This document shows, piece after piece, positions 1 through 12,431 of a DNA stretch of 64,000 bases. The notes under the pieces were generated by a model. It searched no databases, was not told the origin of the DNA, and saw only the letters and a program-made list of their open reading frames with translations. Source of the DNA: Plicaturopsis crispa FD-325 SS-3. Taxonomy: Eukaryota; Basidiomycota; Agaricomycetes; Amylocorticiales; Amylocorticiaceae. The translations under genes and the position numbers were made by a program. The stretch is from assembly GCA_000827205.1 (NCBI GenBank), contig KN832555.1, forward strand, positions 2,116,179 to 2,180,178. Direction: 5' to 3'. Position 1 is the stretch's first letter. The number at the start of each line of letters is the position of its first letter.

Positions 1-72
1 TTCCTCAGCATCGCTGATATGGTCGGCCTCGTCGGCCTCTTCAGATAGTTTTTGTCGTTTTACGGGAGGCAT
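1..72 (-). CDS. 5' end of an unidentified leftward gene
   Basis: An ATG on the minus strand at 72 opens a frame that runs off the left edge: 24 codons reading MPPVKRQKLSEEADEADHIS and then more acidic residues. The start is basic (KRQK, a possible nuclear localisation signal) and is followed by a Glu/Asp-rich stretch. Nothing more can be said about function from so short a piece. It is divergent from the ankyrin/DIL gene, with 352 bp between the two start codons. Confidence 0.55.
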   Translation of the reverse strand, partial: MPPVKRQKLSEEADEADHISDAEE

Positions 73-424
73 GGGACTGGATGTACAACACTCGGCTGGT
101 GGATGGATGAAGAAGAAAAGAAACCAAATATTTACAAGTCCCTACGATTTTAGGGTTAGGGTTACATATACATACGGCCGCATCCCCGCGCGGCGCGATC
201 ACATCGCGTTGCAACTGAAGTTCACTGAACGCTGTTCAAACCGTCTACGTTAACGTTATACTTTACTGACCTCGTCCCTTCAGTTTCCATTGACGAACTT
301 GGCTTCCAGAGCTATCGCGTGCAACAGATTACCCGTTACTGCGTACAGGAGAACAAGGATCCAGGCAAAGTAACTACCAGGCCTGGTTCATCACGCCGAG
401 AGGCTCCCTTGAGGCGTCCGTCCT
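73..424. other. Divergent intergenic promoter region
   Basis: This 352-bp gap separates two divergent start codons. It holds the telomere-like tract listed separately and a CG-rich patch near 180-200. I see no gene in it. Confidence 0.5.
150..164 (+). promoter_or_regulatory. Telomere-like motif (two and a half TTAGGG units)
   Basis: The tract reads TTAGGGTTAGGGTTA. TTAGGG is the telomeric repeat of basidiomycetes. Short interstitial copies in promoters can act as binding sites for Myb/telobox proteins. Its position between two divergent starts fits a promoter element, but the role is inferred only. Confidence 0.35.
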
Positions 425-3400
425 ATGGATCTTTCTCCCGAGCCAGATCTCAAACCTCTCTATCCAAATCCTGCCGATATCGATGCCTTGCTTTCCCAGC
501 ATTCCGGCTTGGCTCCCGCGCAGAAAGCAGAACTCGTTCACCACTGCTTATCGCGCGCCTGCCTCTTCGGTGATCTCTCAGTCCTGACCTATCTCCTGTC
601 CGACCGGCAGGCGCAAAACTACGTGGATTTAGGCGTTCAGGACGATGACGGCCTTGGCTTCATAAGTCTTACCATTCACGGGTTTGGGTCCGACTCTGAG
701 CGCGATGTCGAGAGAGAGGAGTGTGTTCGGTTCCTTGTGGCACAAGGTGCGGACGTGAACGCAGCAGATAAATGTACGTTCGTAGCCTACTTTAAGCGTT
801 GCTACATAGCTGAAAGCATTTCTCATTAGCGGGATGGACTCCTCTTCATCATGCGGCACTACTGTCACCCCCTACGCTCATATCGTACCTGATGACCCAC
901 GGCGCCAACTTGTTCGCCGAGACGCGTCGCAAATTGACCGCGCTCGATATTGTTACCGCTCATTCAATTCTACCAGGACGAGAAGATATCGCGTTGCTTC
1001 TGGAAGAAGCCATGCGCGGTGAAGGATGGAGCGGTGGCCGAATGGAGGAACGTCGTCGAGTTGTAGATGAACGAATAAAGCGCAAGACCAGGCAGAAGAC
1101 AGTGCGCGAAGATGTTGGAAAAGTTCTCGATGTCAGTCCCAAATGGTGGGGAAATGTTGACTCCGAGATGTTTTTCGCCGACTCGGACTCGGACTCGGAT
1201 GAAGAAGACGAGGGTGATACGGACGAGAGTGTCTACGTGAGTGGCACAACTCTTCACCGACAACGAGCATTGCGCTGAATGATACCCCAGACCCCACCCG
1301 TGGATTATTCCTCCATGCTGGTCTTCTCACCGCCCGCCCTTCCGCAAATATTTGACTCGGTCATAATCAATTTCCAGCCGTCGTTGCGTAATGCACAGCC
1401 GGCAAATACGCTCTACCTCCTGGCGCGTTTCGCATGTCTGACTTGCGATCACACCTGGCTTGAAGATCTCATCATTGGCGCCACGGATGCTATCGAAGAG
1501 ACTTTCTTTGTCCGTTCATCCCATTTTCTAGTCCTTTACACGTCTGAACGTCTTGTGATTTCCAGAATCGCCCGGACGATGTCACATGTTTGACGTTCTG
1601 GCTTTACAACACTACGATGTGGCTGCACCTTATGCAGTGCGACAAGTCGATTAACGAGGCTTGTGAAATGCTAGGCTCATTCGAGCTCATCGAGGAAGTG
1701 ATCAACTCAGTCTTCGGTAACTACATACATTCAGTGACAATCTTGTGCGCTAGATAATTTACTCCGGGCATCCAGTGTTCATCATCCGCTTCGCCGAACG
1801 ACGGATAGACCAGCTACTCGACTCAGCAATCCTCGACCACGCGCCCCTTCCCGGGGAATTCGACTCTGTGCAGTTTGAATCCGAATGGTCGTTCCTGCGG
1901 ACGTTTACCGCGAAGAAAAAGGGCAACGCTCCAGCGAACCCGCCTCCTGCGTCTGTGCGCGGCGGGACACCCTCATCTCCGCCCGCTGGCAGCCGACCAC
2001 CTTCTCCATCGCCATCACAGCCGCCCACGTCGTCTACCTCGAAGGGCGGATTTGCGTCGCTAAGACAGAGTTTTGCTCGGGCGAGAGCGCCAACTACAAC
2101 TACGCCGCTACAGGCCCTGTTTCCCGATGCGCCGCCCCCACCTTCACCTACGGATATCACGACATTCTTGACAGCGCTGCATACGCTGTTGACACTCGGA
2201 GACATCAACCCAGCGTTTACGACCCAGCTATGGTCGCAGGTCATGTACTGGACATCATGTGAGGGTGTTTCCGATGCTTGAGACCTCACAGCTAATTCTC
2301 AAGCGTTGGTTTTCGTCAGGCGAGATATTCAATCGCGTGTTAACGCGAAAGAAGTATCTATGCCGGTGCGTAATCGCCTGGGTGGATTTTATATGTCGTC
2401 TTGGTACTCAAGGGCCGCTAGGTCGCGAGCACTACAAATAGGCATGAACCTTAGTGTCCTGGAGGACTGGGTCGGAGAAATGGGTTTGCCTGAAGGGATT
2501 GAATCACATTTCGTCCCCGTCCGAGAACTCCTGAACTGGTTACAGGTGCGCTTATTGAGCTACCTATACTCCTTCGTGCTTTCTATGGTCTCATGGAGAC
2601 GTCAACAGTGCCTCTCTTCTATAACGGAGTTCTCGGTGCTCGTCTCGACTGTTCAAGCAATGAAGAATGTCAACCCTCTTCAGGTCCGGACTATCTTGAT
2701 CGTACAACATTTAGTGCAACTAACGAATAGATCGTGTGTCCATTTTGCAGATGCGCCGCGCTGTCCGGGACTACAAGTATGAAGTCAACGAGGGAAGGAT
2801 GACGGATGAATGCGTGCAGTACCTGACTCAGTTACAGAAAGACTGGGAACGACATCGTGTCAAGTTGGGCGTTGAGGCACTGCGCAAAGAGGTCAGTCTT
2901 GCCCTTGTGTTCTCGAAGCAAGCAGACCCATGTCAAATGCGTCACTTACACAGATCGGGGATCGCGACCGCGACCGTGAGGAAAGCGTGACTTCCTCCAT
3001 GAACGATGTTGCCAGCACCTCGGTGCACACACCCTCCATCATCTCCACCGTCTCTTCAGACACATCCATCGCGCAACAGCATATTGACATGCTTTTCGAC
3101 CGCGACCAGGAGAAATCATCCTGGGAGCCCGCGAAGCCGCCGCAAGTTCTAGGCGAACTGCTTGACTCACGATACATGCTCCCTCTACTCCTTCCTTCGG
3201 ATCCACGGATGCTCGCGGCGCTCCCTGCGAAACCAAAGAGTCCTCATGGATTTGGGCACACACGGAGTGCTAGCCGCACAAGCAGTCGTCATCGCGGCCC
3301 GATGGGCTGGAGGTCACAGAATAAGAAGATTCGCGACGTGGGTGTCGAGACGCTGCAATGGGTGGACGGTATCCGTTCGGCGTCTCGTTGGGGACGCCCT

Positions 3401-3622
3401 GTAGAAGGCGACGATGAATCGAACGCGGATGAGGGACGACCCATGTCGCCGGAATACCCGGACGGAGACCATGAGCACGAGCACGACAGCACGGAGGACC
3501 ACGACAATGACACTGTTTCGATCCATATCACGCCGCTGACGCGGAAACCATCTACTGCACGTCCCAAGGGCAGGGCCAGCATCAATGGAGGGGATACAAC
3601 GCCTGTGGAAGCTTCATCATAG
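425..3622 (+). CDS. Ankyrin-repeat and DIL (dilute) domain protein
   Basis: A spliced gene beginning MDLSPEPDLKPLYPNPAD. The N-terminal part (about residues 40-190) carries ankyrin-like repeats (VRFLVAQGADVNAADK, then GWTPLHHAALLSP after the first intron, 774-829). An acidic Asp/Ser run follows (coded near 1180-1215), and a second intron lies at 1237-1290. The middle holds a DIL domain, the cargo-binding globular region best known from the tails of class V myosins: helices with TCLTFWLYNTTMWLHLMQ and, later, NPLQMRRAVRDYKYEVNEG. The C-terminal 230 residues are low-complexity and rich in Ser, Pro and acid, with a His/Asp/Glu run. There is no myosin motor. Proteins joining ankyrin repeats to a DIL domain are known in fungi, and a role as a vesicle or polarity adaptor is inferred. 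At least six introns are likely; inner borders after about 1600 are approximate. Confidence 0.8.
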
Positions 3623-4014
3623 ACTCGGATTTCTAGGACACTCAGACTGCGCCTGGAACTACTACTCATCGTGCATTGCTATATTTCGGTAACCCCTCAT
3701 TTCATGACTCAAGTACTCATTGTATACTGCCCACATACCCACGCATAATACCGCAAAGGCATCGTGATTGTGACTATCTGACCTGGCTCCTAGTCATTCC
3801 AGCAAATTTCGTAGATGGCCACCGGCCGCAAGGATGCTATCGTCATTTGTCTTCAGGCACGCTAGCTCGAGGCCCGCCGCGCCGCTCCTGTCTATGATGA
3901 TCCTTCTCCACACTTATTCGCTCCAAAGCCGACGCACAAGCGCTCGATAGGTCCTTAAAAGCCTTAAGCTTTACTGACATCTGCATACCACAGAACACGA
4001 ATTACTAGATTGCA
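3623..4014. other. Intergenic: 3' flank and next promoter
   Basis: This 392-bp gap lies between two rightward genes. It holds short chance frames only, and no repeat or RNA gene is visible. Confidence 0.5.
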
Positions 4015-5988
4015 ATGGCCCCGACCATATTCCGCAATGCAGTCGCGTCCGTCACAAAGCCGCCAACCTTGCTCATGCTTTTAGGAGAAGAGCAGACAGG
4101 ATGGTGCAGGCAGGTGAGACACAACCTGTTTTCTAACTATGTACCGTGCATATGTCTTGCTTTTACTCAAGCACCTCTCTGCGTCTAGTTTTCTGAAGAA
4201 GGTTACTCAGTCATTCATGTCGTGTACCCTCCAGCGCCCGAGACATCCTTCCAAGAGAGTCTCAAGGACGCAGAGAAGGAGATATTCAACTTGGGAGCCG
4301 ACTGGAGCCTGATCACATATGGCCTACGCTCTAAAGATGCGCGAACGCTTCTGAGCCTTTTTGCCCTGTCACTTGCGGATCTCAAGGCGTGCGTACATTA
4401 CTGTCCTGTGTCGCAGTCCGGAAAGGGGTTTCTCGTGAGAGATGGGGAGATGAAGTACTATCCGTAAGTGATCAAACGCGTGTCGAAGGGACTCGGACAG
4501 TTTCTTGTGCTAACAAGACGTGCAGGACCGTGTTCCATTTATCGTCCAAACAGGAAGACCTTCACGCGTCGCTGCTACCGCTGAATGACACTGAGGCTTT
4601 GGAGCACGATCCCAAAACGTCCTCCTACCCACCGTTATCGGTGTTCACGTATCCACTGGTCCCTGAGTATCCTCCTTTTCCTTTCCTTACCAAAGCTCCG
4701 GCTTTGATCAAGGAGGGGGATGGAGCGGAAGTGGATCCACACATTCTCTCTGCAAATAATCTTGCCCACTCGAGAACACTAGCAGTGCTCAAACGAAACC
4801 TAGGCCCACACTACGATCTGGAGAAGCTTTGGGAGGCGCACACATATTTCGTGAGTTCGTCTGCGGGAATTGCAGCTCCACACTGATTATTTTGAAGGAA
4901 TTTGTGGAGCGGGATGCACCGAGTAAGCTCCTACTAACACCAGCGAAGATATGCTAAACTCATTCTTTTACAGAGACTATGTCAACCATGGTAATCCCCT
5001 CAGAGTACCAGAAGCTCGATAGGTCTTACGTTTTATTTCAATAGGTGCCTTCGCCGTACGTGAACCATGTGCCGACCATGACTGGAGGCGTTGGATATAC
5101 GGACCTCGCAAGATTCTACAAGGCATGTTAAAATTTGTGTCCATTGTGACTTCACCTAACCACTCAAATTGCTCTCAGCATCATTTCACGAATGACAAAG
5201 TATGGTCCCGAATTATTTAACCGTACGATTTGCCATTAAGCGACTGTGCCGGCCAGGTTACCCCACCCGACACTGAGATTATAACGGTCTCCCGCACAGG
5301 CGAGTCAAAATATGCCCCGCTCCATTGCTTTTATTGGGTGCTAATATATGTACATAAGTTGGCGCTGACCGAGTGGTCGATGAGATGATTTTCAAGTGTA
5401 CTCATACAACGGTCAGTGACTAAGTACCGACTGCTAGGGTGTAACTGACCGGAAACACGTCTTGAAATGCAGGAAATTGACTAGTGAGTACTCAATTGTC
5501 CTAGCGTACTCACATGCCAAACTTCCCTGTACCTCAAGCTTCCTCCCTGGCGTTGCTCCGACAGGGAAACCGCTGTCAATCGCGATGGTGGGCGTGATCG
5601 CCTTCCGAGGCGACAAGCTATGTTTCGAGTAAGCGCACATATACTCCCTACGAGGTATCATTGACTAACGGAATGTATCCCGTCTTCTCGCAGACATTTG
5701 TAAGTTCTGGTGGTCGCTTTTCCGCGATGCTGTGATTGAAATCAAGGTTCTGGCAGATACTGGGACCAAGCATCTGTCCTTGTTCAGGTAGGCAATCGAA
5801 TGGCTCCAATTTCTCAACATCTGCCAGCAGTTTGACACTCAACGCATCGTCAGATCGGCCTGCTCGAAGCTACGAACCTCCCAATCGCGGGGGTTGAGAC
5901 CACACAGAAAGTGTTGAACCCATACTCGCGTCCCAGCAACACACTACTGGCGAGATGGACAACCAGCGAAGGTTTGTCTATCGATTGA
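4015..5988 (+). CDS. Dienelactone hydrolase-like protein with SnoaL/NTF2-like C-terminus
   Basis: A many-exon gene starting MAPTIFRNAVASVTKPPTL and ending EGLSID. The N-terminal half is related to fungal proteins annotated as carboxymethylenebutenolidase/dienelactone hydrolase (GWSLIT-like core, then KACVHYCPVSQSGKGF). The C-terminal half matches a SnoaL-like, NTF2-fold module: FYKHHFTNDKVTPPDTEII, DRVVDEMIFKCTHTT, LPGVAPTGKPLSIAMVGV, and EHLYWDQASVLVQIGLLE, the last pieced together across three short introns at about 5629-5856. The architecture is common in basidiomycetes, but the reaction is not known, and the classical Cys-Asp-His triad could not be assigned with confidence. A small-molecule hydrolase or binding role is inferred. 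Several exons after 4880 are tiny, so automatic annotation may miss some. Confidence 0.65.
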
Positions 5989-6330
5989 CAGGCGTTATGG
6001 GTACATATCTTGGCCCCAGGCTCATGCAATGCTGCATGAGATCGAAGGCACAGGCTGACTAGATGCTGAGCGGTGTAAAGTAGCATACATAGATCTTTGA
6101 AACCTAAGATTCGCATTTTGCCTCCGTCCGTGGTTAACGCTGCGGTGGCAGCCGTGGAGAACCACCTCCGGTCTAGCGGTGCGCCTTGGCGACTGCGCCA
6201 ACAACACAGCCGTCTAACGCGCTTTCTTTTATTTACCATCCACGACCATCTTTTTAACGCCCAACCTACTTTCTTTCCTTGCGCTGACTGTCTGAGACAC
6301 GAATAGCGTCGCTGTTCCTGGGAATTGCCA
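5989..6330. other. Intergenic: 3' flank and promoter of the rhomboid gene
   Basis: This 342-bp gap lies between two rightward genes. It is pyrimidine-rich just before the next ATG. No other feature is visible. Confidence 0.5.
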
Positions 6331-8699
6331 ATGCCTGCGCCTGCGCATTACGATGACCACCTCACTATCGACCCGTTTGGTGATAACCATAGCCTAAACC
6401 ACGATGTTTACGACCATCAGCCCGCACAGAATGATGTCCACTCAGACGCCTCGACCGTCGTAACAAGGCACACCGACGGAACATTTGCCCCGGAGCCTCA
6501 TGTCGACGAGCACGATCATGGCGCGTCCGGGCAGACACCGGCTGAGGAATTGGCCTCGCACTACCGCACGTCGACGGCTCTCGATGAGTCTCGCGACCGG
6601 AATAGCGTGGCCAGCGTGCATGCGCTAGATCATCTGGACGATGGGCGACAGGTCCGTTTCGAGGATTCGACAAAGTCCCTGGTCAATGGAGATCCTGAAA
6701 TGGGGCGTTCGAGCAAGTACGAGCATCTCGGTACGACTTCTTCCATTCGGACAAGCTATATGTACTGAAGTCGATGTATTATCTGTAGATTATGCAGAGC
6801 CCAGCTATGCTCCATATGACACTACTCGGGGATTGAAAGACGACGAGAAGTACGCCTCCTCAGCAAGTCTCTACGCGAGCCATATTGATTAAGGACAGGT
6901 CTTCGCCTCTGCAACGATTTATGGGTGTTGGAAAATATCCTTTAGAACAACGGATAGAAGCTAAAAAGCGTGGCATCGGTAGACAGCGGTATCCATTCGT
7001 TGGTGCGTGGCACAGTCTCGCTTTCCTTCGGAGGCTTACCTGTGAATTCACAAGTCTGGGGCCTATCCATCATAATGGTCGCCGTATTCATCAAGGAGCT
7101 AGTCGTCCAAGCTCAAGCCCAGGGCAGGTGTGTGCCATGCTGTTTAGTATGCGAGGGATCACACACTCACACGTCCAAATATTCCAGCATTGTTTCACTT
7201 AAGGTGTGCACACAGCTAGTTTCTATCTACTCATGTTGACAATATCACAGCCCGTGGTGAATCCGATGCTAGGGCCATCATCTAGCGCGCTCATCAATCT
7301 TGGTGCTCGTTTCCCACCTGTAAGGCTCCCCGGTGCTTGGTGTTTCACAAATCATTTACCTTCGTTTGCAGTGCATGAAATCTGTGCAAGGACTTCCTGT
7401 GTCGACCCAAATGGCCTGTTTGAACGACACCGCTAATCCGCCAGATCGTCTGTGTACGATTGAGGAGGTGTGCGGGTTCGGTGGCTTCCATGGAGAGGAT
7501 CCCAACCAGTGGTACCGGTAAGTTGTCCATCTTGTCCAGACGCCCTCTCGTCGCTGAACGTGCTACTGTAAGGTTCATCATCCCTATCTTTCTCCATGCC
7601 GGATTCGTGCATGTATTATTGAACTTGCTGGCACAGTTGACTGTGTCTGCTCAAGTATGCATACTCATATAGTCGTTTGGCACTTTTCACTCATTATTAA
7701 TGCAGATCGAGAAGGAGATGGGCTCTGGCGGCTTCTTCATTCTGTATTTTGCCGCGGGAATATTTGGGTATGTCGTCCCGAGTCCACACTTGGACCAATA
7801 CTCAATTCAACACGTACAGAAACGTGCTGGGTGGCAACTTCTCCCTTGTTGGCGCCCCCTCACTGGGTGCTAGTGGCTCTATATTCGGTACAGTTGCGGT
7901 ATGCGTTCAGTGCACAGTAGCATAGGTTGAGGAACTGACGTACGCACAGGTGACTTGGGTTGACCTTCTCGCGCACTGGAAATACACATACAGACCTGTC
8001 CGGAGGGTGAGCAACTTCCAATTCCGTTCTTACTGCCATTTATCTCTCGTTCACTAGCTTGTCGTGATGAGCATTGAATTAGCTGTTGGCATTGCCCTCG
8101 GTTACATTCCATGTGCGTTCATATTTGTCGTTTTTTTGCACTAAAACTGAACGGGCTTTCCTACAGACGTTGACAATTTCGGTGCGGCCATTTGCAACAC
8201 CCCTTTCAATTCTAGGAAACTCACATGAGTGGGCAGCCCACCTCGGCGGATTTTTCATGGGTTTGCTTGTCGGGACAACCCTCTATCCAGTCATCAGCGC
8301 CACTAAGAGGCATAAGACCATCATGTGGGGCTTCCGTATTGCCGCGCTGCCAGTCGCTATCGTCCTAATGGTCGTCCTGATACGCAACTTCTACACATCC
8401 GATCCTTATGCCGGTATGTATTCATGTTGATTCGCTAGGCATTATCCTCATACAGTCTCCGTGCAGCATGCCAAGGCTGTCGTTATTTGTCCTGCTTCCC
8501 TACCAATGCTAACGATCACTGTCAAGGGTATGTTACTTGAATCAATTTCACCTCTCACTAGAGCTAACGTTGAACACGCGTCCTTTCAGAACTGGTACGC
8601 CTCAAGGCTCTATGCATGATGATGTACCGTCTTCTAACCTGACCTAACCTTCCTCCAGGCTTCTCTACGAGCAACTCCACGGGATCATCCAGCATCTGA
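6331..8699 (+). CDS. Rhomboid-family intramembrane serine protease
   Basis: The ATG at 6331 opens MPAPAHYDDHLTIDPFGDN, a long acidic, disordered cytosolic N-terminus (about 200 residues). After it come several exons of a rhomboid (peptidase S54) core. The motifs seen are WYRFIIPIFLHAGFVHVLLN, the catalytic serine segment SLGASGSIFGTVAVTW (GxSG), the Lys-Glu-rich linker IEKEMGSGGFF, and the catalytic histidine segment AHLGGFFMGLLVG in a late helix. A Cys-rich loop before the core (CMKSV, CLND, LCTIEEVCGFGG) and a Cys-rich tail follow the pattern of fungal secretory-pathway rhomboids. These cleave membrane proteins within the bilayer. The last exon is ambiguous: an intron at about 8595-8658 gives an end at 8699, while reading through gives a stop at 8647. 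Confidence 0.88.
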
Positions 8700-9248
8700 G
8701 CGCGACCCCGTTGAATGCCTGCAGCTTTGTTTTCGCCATACGAGTCTCCATCTCTGCATACCATCGGACATTCGGGATCTTCCACTTCGCAGCACTATTT
8801 ATCTCCTTGCAGTCGTTCCGCGGCTTGTTTTTTGTAACGAGTTTTGCTTCCACTCTATAATATACATCTACCTCTGAGTAGGACTTGCACATCATAAATA
8901 CGCATCCAGCGAGACGCGCAGCAGCTTGAAGACGCGGTGCGCGTTTCGTGACGAAAAAAGACTCGCACGTGAAGTATTCTGGAACCGTTGTCGCTGCAAG
9001 TTGCAACCACGGCGGCTTATTCGCAAAACCTACGGACGACCACGACAAGGCCCTGCGGACGACCACGACAAGGCCCTGCGCGCCCACTCATTGCTTTTGC
9101 TCACATCCGGCCCTTGGGTCTACTTATCCGCCCCAAACACTCCACTACAGCACCGGTTTCCTCAGCCCGGATGTCATAGGCGTTGCACAGAGTCCACCGC
9201 TGCTCAGATATATAGGACATACGCCCCCTTGGCATCGCTGTACTCGCG
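8700..9248. other. Intergenic promoter of the Cas1p-type gene
   Basis: This 549-bp gap holds a perfect 23-bp tandem duplication (9033-9078, listed separately) and TATATA at 9209-9214. No gene is supported. Confidence 0.5.
9033..9078. repeat. Perfect 23-bp direct repeat, two copies
   Basis: The unit CGGACGACCACGACAAGGCC plus CTG occurs twice back to back with no mismatch, about 170 bp before the start codon of the O-acetyltransferase gene. It is a recent tandem duplication, either neutral or doubling a promoter element. Confidence 0.85.
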
Positions 9249-12115
9249 ATGCCGCCCTCTAAGAGACTGGGATTCTCGTTGAATCCGCTATGGCCGCACT
9301 ATGCGGCGGCGGCAGCCATTGCAGTTGGGATCGTAGCAGGACTCGGACGGTACTTCATTCTTGGTGAGTGTTGTAATTCACATATATATAATGTGTTACT
9401 CATCCCGTATCCCATAGATTACTCGGACCCACTGCATTGCAATGCGTTGATGAATAAAGGTTCATGGCTGGACAGCGCGCACAAGAATTGGCAGCCCGAA
9501 GGTATGTATGTGACTTGCTTTCCCGGTCCCATGTCTTACTCCGTGCGCGCGTTTTTTAGGCTGTATGCTTCACTCGTACCAGCCCAAGGATGCTACCGCC
9601 TGCCTTGCTTCCAAACAAGTCGTGTTTATAGGCGATTCTGTCACGCGAGTGTTGTTCTTTCAGTTTGCGAACATCGTGGACAACAAACTGCCTACCGCCC
9701 CGCCAGACGATGGCCAAAAGCATGTCGACCATACCCTGCATTCTGATTCAGGTGTCCAGCTCGATTTTGTCTGGGACCCATTTCTCAATACTTCACGCAC
9801 GGATTTGCTCCTTGGTATAGAGACACCGAGAGAAGGCGCTCCTCGGCGAGACCCCGCGCTACTCGTTATCGGAACGGGTCTATGGCATCTGGCCTATGCG
9901 AACACCTCCGGTGGCCTGCCTGCATGGGAGGCAACTATTGAGGCCAAACTCGGCGCAATCACGCACTCCCATTCCAGACCATCGGAAAGCATAGTCATGT
10001 TGCCTGTCGAAGAAGTTATCAATTCCAAACTCAGGCCGGAGCGCAAAGACACGATACACGCCTCCGATATCGACGCGATGAATTCGGACTTGTACCATCG
10101 TATCCACCCTCCCTCGTTGGACCCCTTGGGTTTCTTTTCCAGCGCGCCGGAGTCTTTGCCAGTGTCGCTGCCGCTGGTGTTTAATCAAATGCTGGACCCA
10201 TCGCAGACTGAGGATGGACTTCATTTCTCCGACGCTGTCGTGCGGCCTCAAGCAAATATACTGCTTAATTTACGATGCAACGACGTACTGCCCAAGCGGT
10301 TCCCCATGGATAAAACATGTTGTCGGAGCTATCCCTGGCCGTCCTTATTACAGTCGGTCATTCTCATGCTTGCAATCTCATGGGGACCTTACACGTATTT
10401 AGCCTCCCATTACAACGGTTCGTCCTTCAACTTTATACGCATTCACTATACTCATACTCTGCCATACAGGTCAAGGATATGGGAGCTATTTTCCTTCTGA
10501 GAATCAGATACCGCCATTAATATTCAGTGCTGCCATTGCTCTCATTTTTGCCGCAGACCGTACTGGTTTCTGGTTGAAGGAGCAGAAACAATTCAACCCC
10601 TGGACGTTCGCGTTTCTCGCGATCAGTTCACTGGCGGTGGGTCTAGGCACTGTCACACGCGCAGACAAAGACTCGGGATTTTTGAATCGTGAACAAACGG
10701 ACGAATGGAAAGGCTGGATGCAAGGTCGGTATTTTTCTCCGCTTGGGCGACTGTAGGAGCTGACCTATGCTCTTAGTTGCTATTCTCATATACCATTATC
10801 TTGGAGCCTCGAAGATATCGGGGATCTACAATCCCGTCCGGGTACTCGTTGCGGCATACCTTTTCATGACTGGCTATGGACATACAACATTCTATATTAG
10901 AAAGGCTGATTTCGGGTTCCTACGCATCGCACAGGTGAATAATCACGCGTCTCGTTGGTGCTACATGTTAATCGTCTTGTGCAGGTCATGGTCCGCCTCA
11001 ATGTCTTCACCTTGCTCCTCGCATACAGCATGAACACCGACTACATCTCCTACTACTTCTCGCCTCTTGTGTCGTTCTGGTATCTTGTCGTCTACGGAAC
11101 CATGGCGGTTGGCTCTCAGTTCAACGAACGCACACCTTTCCTTGTCGCCAAGATTCTGGTCTCCATGGGCGTCGTGACATGGGTCATGAGAGAACAGTGG
11201 TTACTCGACACCGTCTTCGAGTTCCTTGACCGCATCTGCGGTATAAAGTGGTCCGCTCGCGAGTGGTCGTTCCGTGTCAACCTCGACATATGGATCGTAT
11301 ATTTCGGCATGTTCGCGGCCCTCGCGGTTCTCAAGTTACGGGAGCATCGGCTGACAGACCACGCGTATTGGCCTCTTGCTGTCAAGACCGCCATCGGCGC
11401 CTCCGGAATCGTCATGCTGTGGTTCTTCGCCTTCGAGCTGCTGCAGGAGTCGAAGTTCACCTACAACACTTGGCACCCCTACATATCGTTCCTGCCGATC
11501 ACTGCTTTCGTCATCCTGCGGAACGCCAACGCTATCTTGCGTTCAGCGTCTTCCCGGGCATTCGCTTTCATCGGAACATGCTCACTCGAGACCTTCATCA
11601 TACAATACCACTTCTGGTTGGCCGGAGACACGAAGGGCGTGCTTCTTGTTATCCCCGGCACCAGATGGCGACCCATCAACTTTATCTTCACTACTGTCAT
11701 GTTCATCTACGTGTCTCATCGCGTTGCACAGGCTACTGGAGAAATCACGAGCTGGATATGCGGTAGTTCTCCCAAGACATTGCCCACAACAAACAACGCT
11801 CCTGCCTCATTTAGCCGCCCAAACAATGCGACACCTCGTGCGGCGGCAGGGGAGGAGGAGTCGGTCCCGTTGCATCCCAACGGGTCCACCACTCCCAAGG
11901 ACGAGGACGAGCTCCCGCGTGAACCCGACACGCCCATACGGCCACTGCGACGGTGGGTGGATCGGCTTGCGGACAGCGCATCCACCGAGTCCCGCCCTTC
12001 TCCGGGCTTCCGAGTGTGGTATGGGGAGGCGGAGTGGAAGCCGGGGCTGAAGACGAAGCTCGGTGTGGGGGTCGGGCTCATGTGGATAGTGAATGTGCTG
12101 TGGTCATACCCCTAG
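9249..12115 (+). CDS. Cas1p-type polysaccharide O-acetyltransferase (10-TM)
   Basis: Starts [20 protein letters not shown] with a membrane anchor. A lumenal GDSL/SGNH-like domain follows: nucleophile segment [17 protein letters not shown], then [13 protein letters not shown], and the Asp/His segment [11 protein letters not shown]. The C-terminal half is a multi-span acyltransferase region ([58 protein letters not shown]) and a disordered Pro/Glu-rich tail ending LWSYP. This is the family of Cryptococcus CAS1 and human CASD1, which O-acetylate glycans such as glucuronoxylomannan or sialic acid in the Golgi. The acceptor in this fungus is unknown. It has nothing to do with CRISPR Cas1. At least five introns are present, and the long last exon runs from about 10985. 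Confidence 0.88.
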
Positions 12116-12431
12116 AACGTGCGTCGCAGGACTCTCAGCAAACTACATGTATAATGGATATATTAATTTCTCTTTCACTCTATCGCGTTTGACATTCGCG
12201 GCTCGTCTATCTAGCCAAGCCTTTTGCAGGTCTACAAATGGAGACCACGGTGCGTGGAACCGGAAGTGCTGCATAGAATATCTGAATCGTGCAAGTGACC
12301 CCCGAAAGCTTCGAGGCGGAAGATCCCATGTCACACGGATATCTGATACTAAAAGCTGACAGCTTCCTAGCATCTTCCAGTGCGTTAACTTAATCGCCCA
12401 ACACCCTAGATCTTGGCTATACCTTCTGACG
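12116..12431. other. Intergenic promoter of the dehydrogenase gene
   Basis: This 316-bp gap lies between two rightward genes. A 168-codon minus-strand frame crosses it and runs into the next gene, but it has no features of a real gene. Confidence 0.45.

Noticed and set aside
11116-12081. Several 75-220 codon frames in other phases over the last exon of the O-acetyltransferase gene
   Set aside because: They are shadows of a long GC-rich coding exon.
9249-12115. The family name Cas1 might suggest a CRISPR integrase
   Set aside because: This is the fungal capsule/glycan O-acetyltransferase family. There is no CRISPR array, and the protein is a membrane acyltransferase.
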